Positions 10,501 to 19,026 of a stretch of DNA of 64,000 nucleotides are shown piece by piece (positions within the stretch are counted from its first letter, which is position 1; every line of letters begins with the position of its first letter). The translations under genes and the position numbers were made by a program. The stretch covers positions 1 through 64,000 of the forward strand of contig JAIOYO010000016.1 in assembly GCA_021741075.1 (NCBI GenBank). The letters run 5' to 3'. Under the pieces are notes generated by a model. That model searched no databases. It was not told the DNA's origin and worked only from the letters and a program-made list of their open reading frames with translations. The DNA comes from Flavobacteriales bacterium. GTDB taxonomy: Bacteria > Bacteroidota > Bacteroidia > UBA10329.

Positions 10501-11001
10501 TTCTCTATTAAAGAAGATGTGCTTTCGCTCTTGGATGCAGAAGTTGTTTTGACCGATGGATCGCAGCATGCGCTGACTTGGGATTGGAATTTGGGCGATG
10601 GCACATCATCGACAGTCCTTAACCCTACGCACGTCTACGAACAACCGGGAATCTACGAACTACAACTTACGGTTACGAACGGACTTTGCGAAGACACGAA
10701 GCATGGACAAGTAAAAGTGGAGCCAATCTTTACGTTCTACATTCCAACGGCATTTACTCCAGATGATGATGGTCTCAACGAAACTTTCTTCGGAACGGGA
10801 GAAAGCATTAAGACCTATAACATGAAGATTACCGACCGTTGGGGCAAGCTCATATTCGAATCAAACGACCCTAATTTCCACTGGGATGGAACTCACCTCG
10901 GAAAACAGGTGGAAATGGGTGTGTACGTGTATCAGTTTTTTATTAACGACCTATTCGGATACGAACACCTCTACTCTGGCCACGTAACGCTGTTGCGTTA
11001 G
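7600..11001 (+). CDS. L-type lectin / PKD surface protein with T9SS type B sorting domain
   Basis: 1133 residues: signal peptide about 1-26 (ends LKAQ), then an L-type (legume-like) lectin domain at about 35-225, supported by the ordered motifs ADGLAFVLQ, GIGYQGI, SLAVELDTYQN, HNLNVVWD and YWGFTAATGG. Next come three Ig-like repeats (VANAGPDQSICD type), seven PKD domains with WDFGDG cores, and a type B sorting domain at the C-terminus (FYIPTAFTPDDDGLNETF ... HVTLLR). L-type lectins bind glycans, so a carbohydrate-binding adhesin is a reasonable inference; the glycan is unknown. The start lies 3 bases after the previous stop. Its stop directly abuts the stop of holA on the opposite strand, with no room for a terminator. 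Confidence 0.88.
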   Translation: MIQFYRYLYLLLLLPIVLSPLKLKAQYQINGNAAQTTCNCYRLTAASNAQSGSVWNVNLLDLSNAFNFTFDVYLGCNDGGADGLAFVLQPLSVNAGSSGGGIGYQGISPSLAVELDTYQNGGEPGYDHMALQRNGVVSHTGANTLAGPVPITPTSANVEDCAWHNLNVVWDPTTNTLTVYFDGALRMTYTGDIINTIFGGNPNVYWGFTAATGGANNLHQFCNSLNPAFIITSPVQCVGFPIDFESASAVATGQITDFQWDFGDGNTASGGQVSHVYATAGNYTVTLTIFSEGCSESSTVQVTVNPEPVFSLGIDQAICDGETIQITAIGLAGGETIQWSPTTGLDNPSITNPNATPTATTTYTLGVVDGNGCASSDDIEITVNPLPVANAGPDQSICDQEVTNMAASGGVQYSWNPTTNLADGTSATTQSSPTATTNYVLTITDANGCVDTDDMTITVNPLPVVDAGVDDSMCNGQQTVQLAASGAINYSWSPTTGLNNALIPNPVFSGSATTTFTVTGTDATGCEATDDVEITVFPAPVADFTNTSPVCLGSPTTITDNSAGTGILYTWTFGDGTPTDASPSPTHTYTAAGTYTIDLALVDGNGCTATASASAQVLPLPVPAMNINDGQEFCEHEVIQFMNQSPGSVASLFWDFGDNEFLPAFPNTVSFIDNPTFAYTQSVFSPFTVTLGITDAAGCYEQTEVIIIINDKPVAEFSATTECEGSATQFTDESTVNGSVVNYWEWDFGDGIGTSAVANPSYPYTQTGIYQTELIVETNKGCRDTVMHDVIVNPTPVMSISGIDTCLNDETAFVNNSTPQDNTITSWDWDFGDGDVLNGSTATHTYLDYGIFTVSLTAITDSGCVAIGTTQVEVFPNPEPAFTLIEAEGCTPHDVLFVNQSTIANGFNSVYQWDLGNGITSDLPSPQNTYVDSGFYDITLSVTSANGCNSVLFVDDAVRANITPVADFSIKEDVLSLLDAEVVLTDGSQHALTWDWNLGDGTSSTVLNPTHVYEQPGIYELQLTVTNGLCEDTKHGQVKVEPIFTFYIPTAFTPDDDGLNETFFGTGESIKTYNMKITDRWGKLIFESNDPNFHWDGTHLGKQVEMGVYVYQFFINDLFGYEHLYSGHVTLLR

Positions 11002-12039
11002 TTAGTGCATGATTTTAAAGACCAGCTCTTTCATCAAATCTCCAGCATCCGTACTTGGATTATTAATGCCTTTGCTTTTATTGTCGGCATCGCGTAGGTA
11101 ACCAATAATGTTTCGCAATTTTCTCTGTGTAAAGTTCCGCGCTCCCAATTGGTAATCCTTAATAAAGTATGGATTAACCTTCATGACCTTTGCAGCTTCA
11201 TTGGCGCGGTTGTTCTTCTGCAAATATTGAAGCATCATTATCTTGAAGAAGAAACCATAAAGCGTGGCCGTCAGCATCATAATAGGATGTTCTTTCTGAT
11301 TCTTGGAGAAATGGATGATAATGCGGTTGGCTTTCTGCACATCGCGGTTCAAGATGGCATTCTGCAACTCAAACACATTGAAATCCTTGCTGATGCCAAT
11401 GTGCTGTTCAATTAAGTCGAGGGTGATAGAACCACCCTTTTGCAGGTCAATGAAAAGCTTACCTAGTTCATTATCAATCTTGGCCAAATCATTCCCAAGA
11501 TATTCGGCCAAGATGGAAGCGGTTCGAGGGTCAATGTGGTAACCGAGTGTTTGGACATGTTCAGATATCCAGTTCGGAAGAGTGTAATCCTTCACCTTTT
11601 CAGAAGTGAAGAATACTCCGTGTTTTTCTACTGCTGTTTTTAGTCGCTTACCAAGTTTCTTCCGAGAATCTACCTTCTTGTACTTATGGCAGAATACCAA
11701 AACTGTACTCGGAAGCGGGTTTTCTAAGTAATTTACCAACTCGCTGGTTGCATCTTCTCCACTTGGAATTAGATTCCTAATAAGTTGCGCTTCCTTCACA
11801 ATTACAACTTGCCGCTGTGCCATCATCGGAAATCGTTTGGCCTCAGACACAATTGCACCAACATCCGAATCTAGACCATAAAGCACCGATTGGTTGAAGC
11901 TTCTCTCATCTTCGGTGAGCGCATGCTCTGCGATATAATCAGAAATACGATCGATATAGAACGGCTCCTCCCCTTGCAGGAAATAAACTGGCTTGTATTT
12001 ACCAGCTCGAAGATCGGCCAAAATGTTGCGAATCGGCAT
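11002..12039 (-). CDS. holA: DNA polymerase III subunit delta
   Basis: 345 residues, the usual length for HolA. The N-terminal P-loop-like fold shows the family pattern YFLQGEEPFYIDRI, and the middle has VVIVKEAQ and LVFCHKYKKVD. The C-terminal part (ENQL-like NELGKL, QHIGISKDFNVFELQNAI) forms the collar domain. Delta opens the beta sliding clamp within the clamp-loader complex during chromosome replication. It follows the AMP nucleosidase gene by 3 bases on the same strand and is probably co-transcribed with it. It is convergent with the lectin gene, with adjoining stop codons. The function is assigned by family resemblance with high confidence. Confidence 0.93.
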   Translation of the reverse strand: MPIRNILADLRAGKYKPVYFLQGEEPFYIDRISDYIAEHALTEDERSFNQSVLYGLDSDVGAIVSEAKRFPMMAQRQVVIVKEAQLIRNLIPSGEDATSELVNYLENPLPSTVLVFCHKYKKVDSRKKLGKRLKTAVEKHGVFFTSEKVKDYTLPNWISEHVQTLGYHIDPRTASILAEYLGNDLAKIDNELGKLFIDLQKGGSITLDLIEQHIGISKDFNVFELQNAILNRDVQKANRIIIHFSKNQKEHPIMMLTATLYGFFFKIMMLQYLQKNNRANEAAKVMKVNPYFIKDYQLGARNFTQRKLRNIIGYLRDADNKSKGINNPSTDAGDLMKELVFKIMH

Positions 12040-12042
12040 ACT

Positions 12043-12813
12043 TTAGAAACGCAGGTGTTTTACGGTGAGGTCGTTATTGATGAGTTGCTCTAACGATCGA
12101 ATGCCAATACGAATGTGTCTATCTACAAATTCGGTGGTAATCTTCTTATCGCTCTCTTCGGTTTTAACACCCGATGGAATCATTGGCTGATCGGAAACAA
12201 GCAGCAACGCACCCGTTGGAATCTTATCTGCGAAACCTGTAATGAATAGCGTGGCAGTTTCCATGTCAATTGCCATTACACGCATCTTGCGCAGTTTCTT
12301 CTTGAACGCATCATCGTGTTCCCAAACTCTTCTATTAGTGGTATATACAGTTCCCGTCCAATAATCGTGACCGAAATCTCGAATGGTGGTGGAGACTGCC
12401 TTTTGCAATCCAAACGCTGGTAGGGCTGGCACTTCGGGTGGCAAGTAGTCGTTGGATGTTCCCTCGCCACGGATGGCGGCAATGGGTAGCACAAGGTCTC
12501 CCAACTGATTCTTTTTCTTTAACCCACCACACTTGCCAAGAAATAAGCATGCTTTAGGGGCAATAGCGCTGAGTAAATCCATGATGGTGGCAGCATTGGC
12601 CGTTCCCATTCCGAAATTGATGATGGTAATTTCGCCAGCGGTAGCAGAAGGCATGCTATTTCCTTTGCCTTTCACCTCCACGTTATTCATCTCTGCAAAC
12701 TTCTCAACGTAATTCTGGAAGTTGGTTAGCAGAATGTATTGACCGAAATCCTCCAGTGCAACGCCTGTATAGCGCGGCAGCCAATTCTTGACGATATCTG
12801 ATTTATTCTTCAT
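12043..12813 (-). CDS. amn: AMP nucleosidase (short Bacteroidota form)
   Basis: 256 residues with the phosphorylase/nucleosidase fold: NFGMGTANAATIMDLL, a FLGKCGGL glycine-rich stretch, a Glu-rich active-site segment MAIDMETATLF and LLLVSDQPMIPSG. It lacks the long N-terminal regulatory domain of the Escherichia coli enzyme, as is normal for the Bacteroidota form. It hydrolyses AMP to adenine and ribose 5-phosphate, adjusting the adenylate pool. The ATG at 12813 gives the expected N-terminus. holA lies 3 bases downstream. Related nucleoside phosphorylases share this fold, so the exact substrate is inferred from overall family resemblance. Confidence 0.85.
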   Translation of the reverse strand: MKNKSDIVKNWLPRYTGVALEDFGQYILLTNFQNYVEKFAEMNNVEVKGKGNSMPSATAGEITIINFGMGTANAATIMDLLSAIAPKACLFLGKCGGLKKKNQLGDLVLPIAAIRGEGTSNDYLPPEVPALPAFGLQKAVSTTIRDFGHDYWTGTVYTTNRRVWEHDDAFKKKLRKMRVMAIDMETATLFITGFADKIPTGALLLVSDQPMIPSGVKTEESDKKITTEFVDRHIRIGIRSLEQLINNDLTVKHLRF

Positions 12814-12870
12814 AGGGCGTGAAATTACGGAATGAGTCGCGAGTGCATTTGTTTGGTCTATTTTTATCCT

Positions 12871-13305
12871 ATGAAAACCATTCTCCCATTATTGGCCAGC
12901 CTATTTCTTGTAGCCTGCCACTCCTCAAACCAACTAGATATGAAAGCCGAAGAGAAGATTAGAACCGTACTTGCCGAACAGCAGGAATGTTGGAACAAAG
13001 GCGACATCGATTGCTTTATGCAAGGTTATTGGAATTCCGATTCGCTACGATTTATCGGAAAATCTGGTGTGAACTATGGTTGGCAGGCTACACTTGATAA
13101 TTACAAAAAATCCTATCCAGACAAAGCCGCCATGGGCTCCTTGTACTTTGAACTCTTGAATCTTGAACCTCTTGGAACCGAGCATTTTCTTGTTACTGGA
13201 AAGTGGAAACTCATTAGAGAAGCTGACGAACCGAATGGCCTTTTTACACTCATTTGGAAACGCTTTGGCAATGAATGGAAGATTATATACGATCATTCGA
13301 GCTAG
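12871..13305 (+). CDS. Small lipoprotein with NTF2-like (SnoaL/DUF4440) fold
   Basis: 144 residues from the ATG at 12871. I prefer this to an upstream in-frame ATG at 12832 because MKTILPLLASLFLVACHSS is a textbook lipoprotein signal with lipobox LVAC. The mature part (EEKIRTVLAEQQECWNKGDIDCFMQGYWNSD ... a GKWKL strand ... the C-terminal GNEWKIIYDHSS) follows the NTF2-like pattern seen in DUF4440/SgcJ-type proteins. These are small alpha-beta cones with no single function. It is probably tethered to the periplasmic face of a membrane. It is divergent from the AMP nucleosidase gene. A substrate or enzymatic role cannot be deduced. Confidence 0.8.
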   Translation: MKTILPLLASLFLVACHSSNQLDMKAEEKIRTVLAEQQECWNKGDIDCFMQGYWNSDSLRFIGKSGVNYGWQATLDNYKKSYPDKAAMGSLYFELLNLEPLGTEHFLVTGKWKLIREADEPNGLFTLIWKRFGNEWKIIYDHSS

Positions 13306-13362
13306 GCGTGTTAGGTTGAGGTTTGGTGCCGCAAGTATGAATTGAACCCTTTTCATCGATCG

Positions 13363-13393
13363 TTGTTAAATCAATGTTCTAACATTAGGTTTA
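13363..13393 (+). promoter_or_regulatory. Possible promoter for the pirin gene
   Basis: TTG at 13363-13365 and TAGGTTTA at 13386-13393 are 20 bases apart, close to the Bacteroidota TTG/TAnnTTTG arrangement but with one mismatch. It would give a leader of roughly 65 bases. Confidence 0.35.
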
Positions 13394-13464
13394 CAATATG
13401 AAATGAGGAAGGCTTTGTTCGCCTTGCGAATTCCCTCTTACCAAAAAGAGAAATCCAACAAGAG

Positions 13465-14340
13465 ATGAAACGTTCAATTCACAAAATCATTCCTGCCCAA
13501 AAGGTAAATATGGGCGGAATTATCTTGGATCAATCGCTGCCTGTAAATGGGGTGGAGCAGATAGATCCATTCTTGCTTATACATCATTGGGCAAACAAGT
13601 TGCCTGGTGGCGAAAGAGAAAAAGACCTAGGAGTTGGGCCGCACCCTCATCGTGGGTTTTCGCCTGTTACACTCATTTTCAAAGGTGCGGTTCATCACCG
13701 CGATTCGTTGGGAACGAAAAGCATTATCGAAGCAGGGGGCGCACAATGGATGAACAGCGGAAGAGGCATCGTTCATAGCGAGCGACCTCCAAAAGAATTG
13801 GCGGAAACTGGTGGCGAATTTGAGCTCATTCAGTTCTGGGCCAATACTCCCGCCAACCGCAAGTTGGAACCTGCCAAGTATCAACCGTTGACGGCTGAAA
13901 AAACGCCTTCAATTACTTCCGAAGATGGGAAAGTGAAAGCAGGCGTTGTGGCTGGTGAAACCCTCGGCACAACTGGTCCCATTGAGTTGATGACTCCGAT
14001 GCTCATTATGCGTTTTGAGATTGGCTTAGGTGGTAAAATGGAAGTTCCGATTCCAAAGAATTTCAATGCGGTACTTTACTTATTGGATGGGAAAGTTGAG
14101 ATCAATGGCGAGCGCCATGCAAGAAGCAAAGACCTTGTCTGGTTTAAGAATGATGGTGAAAGCATTGCATTTGAAGGCCTAGAAGAAACCCGTGCCATTC
14201 TGTTGGCTGGCGAACCAATAAACGAACCGTTGGCAACCTATGGCCCGTTTGTGATGAACAACCAGACACAGATTATGGAGGCACTGCGCGATTATCAGAT
14301 GGGCAAAATGGGCGTTTTGATTGAGGAATTTGATTCTTGA
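13465..14340 (+). CDS. Pirin family protein
   Basis: 291 residues of a bicupin. The N-terminal cupin has DPFLLIHHWANKLPGG, GVGPHPHRGFSPVTLI and GRGIVHSERP, giving the His/His/Glu metal-binding pattern of pirins (PHPHRG and, further on, H...E). The C-terminal cupin follows after about 170 residues. Pirins bind iron, and some have quercetinase activity or act as redox-sensing cofactors; which applies here is unknown. The start ATG follows a short A-rich stretch. The downstream gene begins inside the stop codon region, so the two are probably co-expressed. Confidence 0.9.
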   Translation: MKRSIHKIIPAQKVNMGGIILDQSLPVNGVEQIDPFLLIHHWANKLPGGEREKDLGVGPHPHRGFSPVTLIFKGAVHHRDSLGTKSIIEAGGAQWMNSGRGIVHSERPPKELAETGGEFELIQFWANTPANRKLEPAKYQPLTAEKTPSITSEDGKVKAGVVAGETLGTTGPIELMTPMLIMRFEIGLGGKMEVPIPKNFNAVLYLLDGKVEINGERHARSKDLVWFKNDGESIAFEGLEETRAILLAGEPINEPLATYGPFVMNNQTQIMEALRDYQMGKMGVLIEEFDS

Positions 14341-14729
14341 ATCGGAACGACTTCATACAGAAAATCGGCCTCGTTGGAGTTGGGCTCAGCCTGACCCCTT
14401 GGAAGTTGCTTTCTGCAAAACCATCCGTTCAGTCATTTATGCTGCCTCAAGCAGCCATTCACATTCCACATGGAAATTTTGCTGCAGCAGAAGTGGAGAA
14501 GTTAATGATACCCGAATTCAACCTACACTGCACGGTGCAACAGTTTATGCGCAACGGAATTTCGGCAAGTGATGATGACTTAAAGGTGTGTCTTTTCCAA
14601 CGAAATCAAGAATGGGTCAGTATTGCCATTTCTCGAAATGGATTAGTGTTTCATGACGGAAAAATCTCAGAACTAAATGTAATCGTAGATTCTTTCGACA
14701 GCCCTGTGGTTACCATCAGCAAAGAGTAG
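14337..14729 (+). CDS. Unrecognised 130-residue protein with Tat-like signal
   Basis: The reading frame opens at a TTG (14337) overlapping the pirin stop and encodes 130 residues. The N-terminus NRNDFIQKIGLVGVGLSLTP resembles the Bacteroidota twin-arginine signal (RRDFLKK-type followed by a hydrophobic stretch), but the second Arg is Asn. A non-Tat signal or a degenerate one is possible. The rest has no motif I recognise. It contains two Cys (about residues 63 and 83) and a short beta-rich pattern. The overlap suggests translational coupling to pirin. The start codon is uncertain, and no better ATG lies within the first 30 codons. Confidence 0.6.
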   Translation: MNRNDFIQKIGLVGVGLSLTPWKLLSAKPSVQSFMLPQAAIHIPHGNFAAAEVEKLMIPEFNLHCTVQQFMRNGISASDDDLKVCLFQRNQEWVSIAISRNGLVFHDGKISELNVIVDSFDSPVVTISKE

Positions 14730-14790
14730 TTGCAGCCAATTAAGCGTTTCTTGATGAAGGAAAAGTTACTTTTAGTTCAAACTTGAACAC

Positions 14791-15837
14791 ATGCTTTCTC
14801 CTAAAAGACTGCTCCTCCTATTACTGCTTGTTCTAGTAGGCTTCGTGCTCTACACTTTCATCTCTACAGGTTTTTTCCGAACGGTAGAAAATCAGTTTGC
14901 TGGAGAAACATTGCTCGAAATTCCGATAAAAGGCGCAGAAGACATTACCATCAGCACGGCAGACAGCTTTGCCATTGTGTCGGCAACGGCTAGGTTAACT
15001 TTTCCACCCACAGAGCAAGAGAAAGGTGGCTTGTATTACATGGAATTGAAGAGTGGCAATTTTGTGCTCACACATTTAACGACCGACTTCGAACGACCAT
15101 TTGCACCTCACGGTATTTCTATGTTTAAGCGCGATAGTATTTACACCATTGCCGCCATTAATCACACGCTAGATGGGCATTCCATCGAGGTTTTTACACT
15201 TATTGGGAATGAATTAACCCATATTCGAACCGAAAAAAGCACCAAGCTTACAAGTCCAAATGACATTGTGCTAATTGATGAAAGTCGATTCTATGTGACC
15301 AATGACCATAAGTATGAAAAAGGTTTAGGCAGATTGATGGAAGACTACGGAAACCTTGCTGTTTCAAACGTACTCTATTTTGACGGACAGAAATTCTCCG
15401 AAGCAGCCGAGGGCATTTCGTTTGCGAATGGAATCAACATAGATAGCGATAGAAACTTGGTTTTTGTGGCTTCGCCCAGAAGGTTTCTCATCAAGGTTTA
15501 TTTAAATAATGATGACAATTCGCTCACTTTCATTGAAGACATCCCGTGCGGAACAGGTGTTGACAATATAGAGTTTGATGCGGAGGGAAATTTATGGGTT
15601 GGCTGCCATCCAAATCTCCTTCGCTTTACGGCCTATGCCAAGAGCAAGAAAGAAACTTCGCCTTCCGAAGTGTTGAAGATTTCATATCGCGCCACAGGCG
15701 ATTATTCTATAGAAAGCATCTATGCCAATGATGGAACGCAGGTTTCGGCTACCTCTGTTGCTGCACCTTTTGGCAACTTGCTTCTGGTTGGAACAGTGAA
15801 AGATGATAAAATGCTGATTCTTCAAGCTTCAGAATAA
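14791..15837 (+). CDS. Paraoxonase/arylesterase-family six-bladed propeller, membrane anchored
   Basis: 348 residues. Residues 7-25 are a hydrophobic leucine-rich anchor. The rest matches animal paraoxonases (PON) motif by motif: GAED at 48-51 (Ca ligands Glu/Asp), APHGIS with His107, INH with His125 (the PON catalytic His dyad), SPNDI at 155-159, FANGIN at 211-216, VDNI at 257-260 and LWVGCHPN at 268-275. PON enzymes are calcium-dependent lactonases/arylesterases, so lactone or ester hydrolysis at the outer face of the inner membrane, or in the periplasm, is a sound inference; the natural substrate is unknown. The next gene begins 6 bases downstream and may be a partner. SMP-30-type propellers are the main alternative but lack this motif set. 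Confidence 0.85.
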   Translation: MLSPKRLLLLLLLVLVGFVLYTFISTGFFRTVENQFAGETLLEIPIKGAEDITISTADSFAIVSATARLTFPPTEQEKGGLYYMELKSGNFVLTHLTTDFERPFAPHGISMFKRDSIYTIAAINHTLDGHSIEVFTLIGNELTHIRTEKSTKLTSPNDIVLIDESRFYVTNDHKYEKGLGRLMEDYGNLAVSNVLYFDGQKFSEAAEGISFANGINIDSDRNLVFVASPRRFLIKVYLNNDDNSLTFIEDIPCGTGVDNIEFDAEGNLWVGCHPNLLRFTAYAKSKKETSPSEVLKISYRATGDYSIESIYANDGTQVSATSVAAPFGNLLLVGTVKDDKMLILQASE

Positions 15838-15843
15838 CGCAGA

Positions 15844-16428
15844 ATGAAGTCAAAGCTCATCAATCTGCTTCCTTTTGCATTGCTTGGCGCTGTAGTGGCA
15901 ACCGTCTGCGATGCCAACCATGTTTTTACCGAGGCATTGAGCTACCCCAACCCGTTTCTATTCGGTCAAGCAGCATTTGTATTTCCGGGTTTTATGATTG
16001 CATTTCTATTTATGGGGGTCAATTATATAATTGCTCCTTCCTTCTTTCCAAAAGCAGCAAAAAACGTAGAAAGCACGAGTGCGGGCAGCTTTGATGCGTT
16101 CGTAGAAAACCTTCTGTTCTTCATGATGGTTTATCTCCTAAGTGGCTTTGGAAACCACGAACCCAAACTCCTATCTGTTATCTTTTATGTAAGCTTTTTA
16201 ATTCGTCTGGCTTTCACTTACGAACGAATGTTTATTCTGCTTTTCGCCATTATCCTCGGCATTGGAGGTATAGTGGTGGAAGGAGCCATGACCCAATTTG
16301 ACCTTGTTTACTACCGCGAACCTGAAATTTTCAGAGTTCCTTATTGGCTTGGAGGCGTTTACATGCACGGAGCACTAGCACTGAGAGAAGGTATGCGTTC
16401 CTTCGTTTATCGAAACATCACATATTAA
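15844..16428 (+). CDS. Unrecognised polytopic membrane protein
   Basis: 194 residues with about five predicted hydrophobic helices (residues roughly 7-24, 40-64, 85-100, 107-127, 129-148), by eye. Polar landmarks include CDANHVFTEAL in the first loop, GNHEPKLL, a conserved-looking YERMF and the C-terminal RVPYWLGGVYMHGALALREG. I do not recognise the family. It starts 6 bases after the paraoxonase-like gene and probably shares its mRNA, so a role in the same membrane-associated process is possible but speculative. A strong palindromic terminator follows at 16503. Confidence 0.75.
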   Translation: MKSKLINLLPFALLGAVVATVCDANHVFTEALSYPNPFLFGQAAFVFPGFMIAFLFMGVNYIIAPSFFPKAAKNVESTSAGSFDAFVENLLFFMMVYLLSGFGNHEPKLLSVIFYVSFLIRLAFTYERMFILLFAIILGIGGIVVEGAMTQFDLVYYREPEIFRVPYWLGGVYMHGALALREGMRSFVYRNITY

Positions 16429-16502
16429 GCATAAATCTGGGCAACGTCTCATTAACGGCTTCATTTTAGGCTATTCAAAATCACAACAAAAGCTTAAAAA
16501 AG

Positions 16503-16538
16503 AGAAACCGCAAAATTCTTAAGAATTTTGCGGTTTCT
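16503..16538. terminator. Perfect 36-bp palindromic terminator shared by convergent genes
   Basis: An 18-base arm beginning AGAAACCGC pairs perfectly with its complement ending GCGGTTTCT. On the minus strand it is followed by a T-rich run (TCTTTTTTAAG), and on plus by TTCTTCTC. It lies between the gene ending at 16428 and groEL ending at 16598. Confidence 0.85.
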
Positions 16539-16597
16539 TCTCATGTCATTGCGATTGCAAATTCTTTGCGACCACAGAATTACTATTTGGCCTTGGC

Positions 16598-18244
<1,647 letters not shown>

Positions 18245-18264
18245 TTAAATTTTTCGTTTAATAA

Positions 18265-18543
18265 TTAAACAATTGCGAAAATGTCAGACTCACGCATGAT
18301 GAGCACATCGGTTCCGTCTACATTGATTTCTGTACCTGAATACTTGCCATAAAGCACAGTATCACCAACCTTCACGGTCATTGGTTCGTCTTTTTTACCA
18401 GCTCCTACAGCAACCACTTTTCCTTTCTGTGGCTTTTCTTTTGCCGTATCTGGAATGTAAATTCCTGAAGCTGTTTTCTCTTCAGCCTTAGCAGCTTCAA
18501 CTACTACTCTGTCGGCCAATGGTTTGATTTTTATAGCTCCCAT
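18265..18543 (-). CDS. groES: Co-chaperonin GroES
   Basis: 92 residues matching Gro[14 protein letters not shown] at the start, a mobile-loop segment [17 protein letters not shown], and a C-terminal [13 protein letters not shown]. It caps the GroEL cavity as a heptameric lid. It lies 26 bases upstream of groEL. The secG terminator at 18652-18688 separates it from the upstream genes, so groES-groEL probably has its own promoter between 18544 and 18651, although I found no clear TAnnTTTG box there. Confidence 0.99.
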   Translation of the reverse strand: MGAIKIKPLADRVVVEAAKAEEKTASGIYIPDTAKEKPQKGKVVAVGAGKKDEPMTVKVGDTVLYGKYSGTEINVDGTDVLIMRESDIFAIV

Positions 18544-18651
18544 TTTTGGATATAATTATTGATTAAAATTTAGATTTGATGATGCGCCCTCGTCACATTT
18601 TGTGCCACCAACCAAATGCGGACAATAGGGCTGAAATGCTGGCATACGGGC

Positions 18652-18688
18652 AAAAAAAATGTCAGAATGCGTGACATCCTGACATTTT
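18652..18688 (-). terminator. Intrinsic terminator of secG
   Basis: A perfect 10-bp inverted repeat, AAAATGTCAG at 18656-18665 and its complement at 18679-18688, is followed on the minus strand by eight T residues. It ends the block running from miaB to secG. It does not match the CIRCE heat-shock operator. Confidence 0.85.
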
Positions 18689-18707
18689 AAAAGCCAAAGA
18701 GCTTATA

Positions 18708-19025
18708 TTATTCTGCAGCTGGCGCTTCGTCCAGTCCTTGCGCTGGCAAAGCAGCGTTATCAATTTGCTCTTGAATAGCAGATTCTTCTTGAACAACTTC
18801 TCCTCTATCTATGAAGAAGTTTGAACCAAGTGTTAAAACGATCAACGCAATAGTCAAATACCAAGTAGCTTTTTCCAAGAAATCGCCTGTTCTCTGAACG
18901 CCAATAATTTGGTTTGATGAAGAAAAATCGGAAGCTAAACCTCCACCTTTGCTATTCTGAACCATTACAACGCCAACAAGAAGAAGGCAAACAGCAATAA
19001 TTAATATGATAATGAGTGTGTACAT
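18708..19025 (-). CDS. secG: Preprotein translocase subunit SecG
   Basis: 105 residues with two hydrophobic helices (about 2-22 and 55-75). Between them is the SecG signature QNSKGGGLASDF followed by a Gly-Val-Gln-Arg-Thr segment. The acidic, Ala-rich tail is typical of the Bacteroidota form. SecG is a small subunit of the SecYEG channel that assists protein translocation. It starts 1 base after the upstream TPR-type gene ends, the last member of a tight minus-strand operon that begins at miaB. Confidence 0.93.
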   Translation of the reverse strand: MYTLIIILIIAVCLLLVGVVMVQNSKGGGLASDFSSSNQIIGVQRTGDFLEKATWYLTIALIVLTLGSNFFIDRGEVVQEESAIQEQIDNAALPAQGLDEAPAAE

Positions 19026-19026
19026 T

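Noticed and set aside
18656..18688. CIRCE heat-shock operator before groES
   Set aside because: The inverted repeat does not match the CIRCE sequence TTAGCACTC/GAGTGCTAA, and its T-run marks it as the secG terminator.
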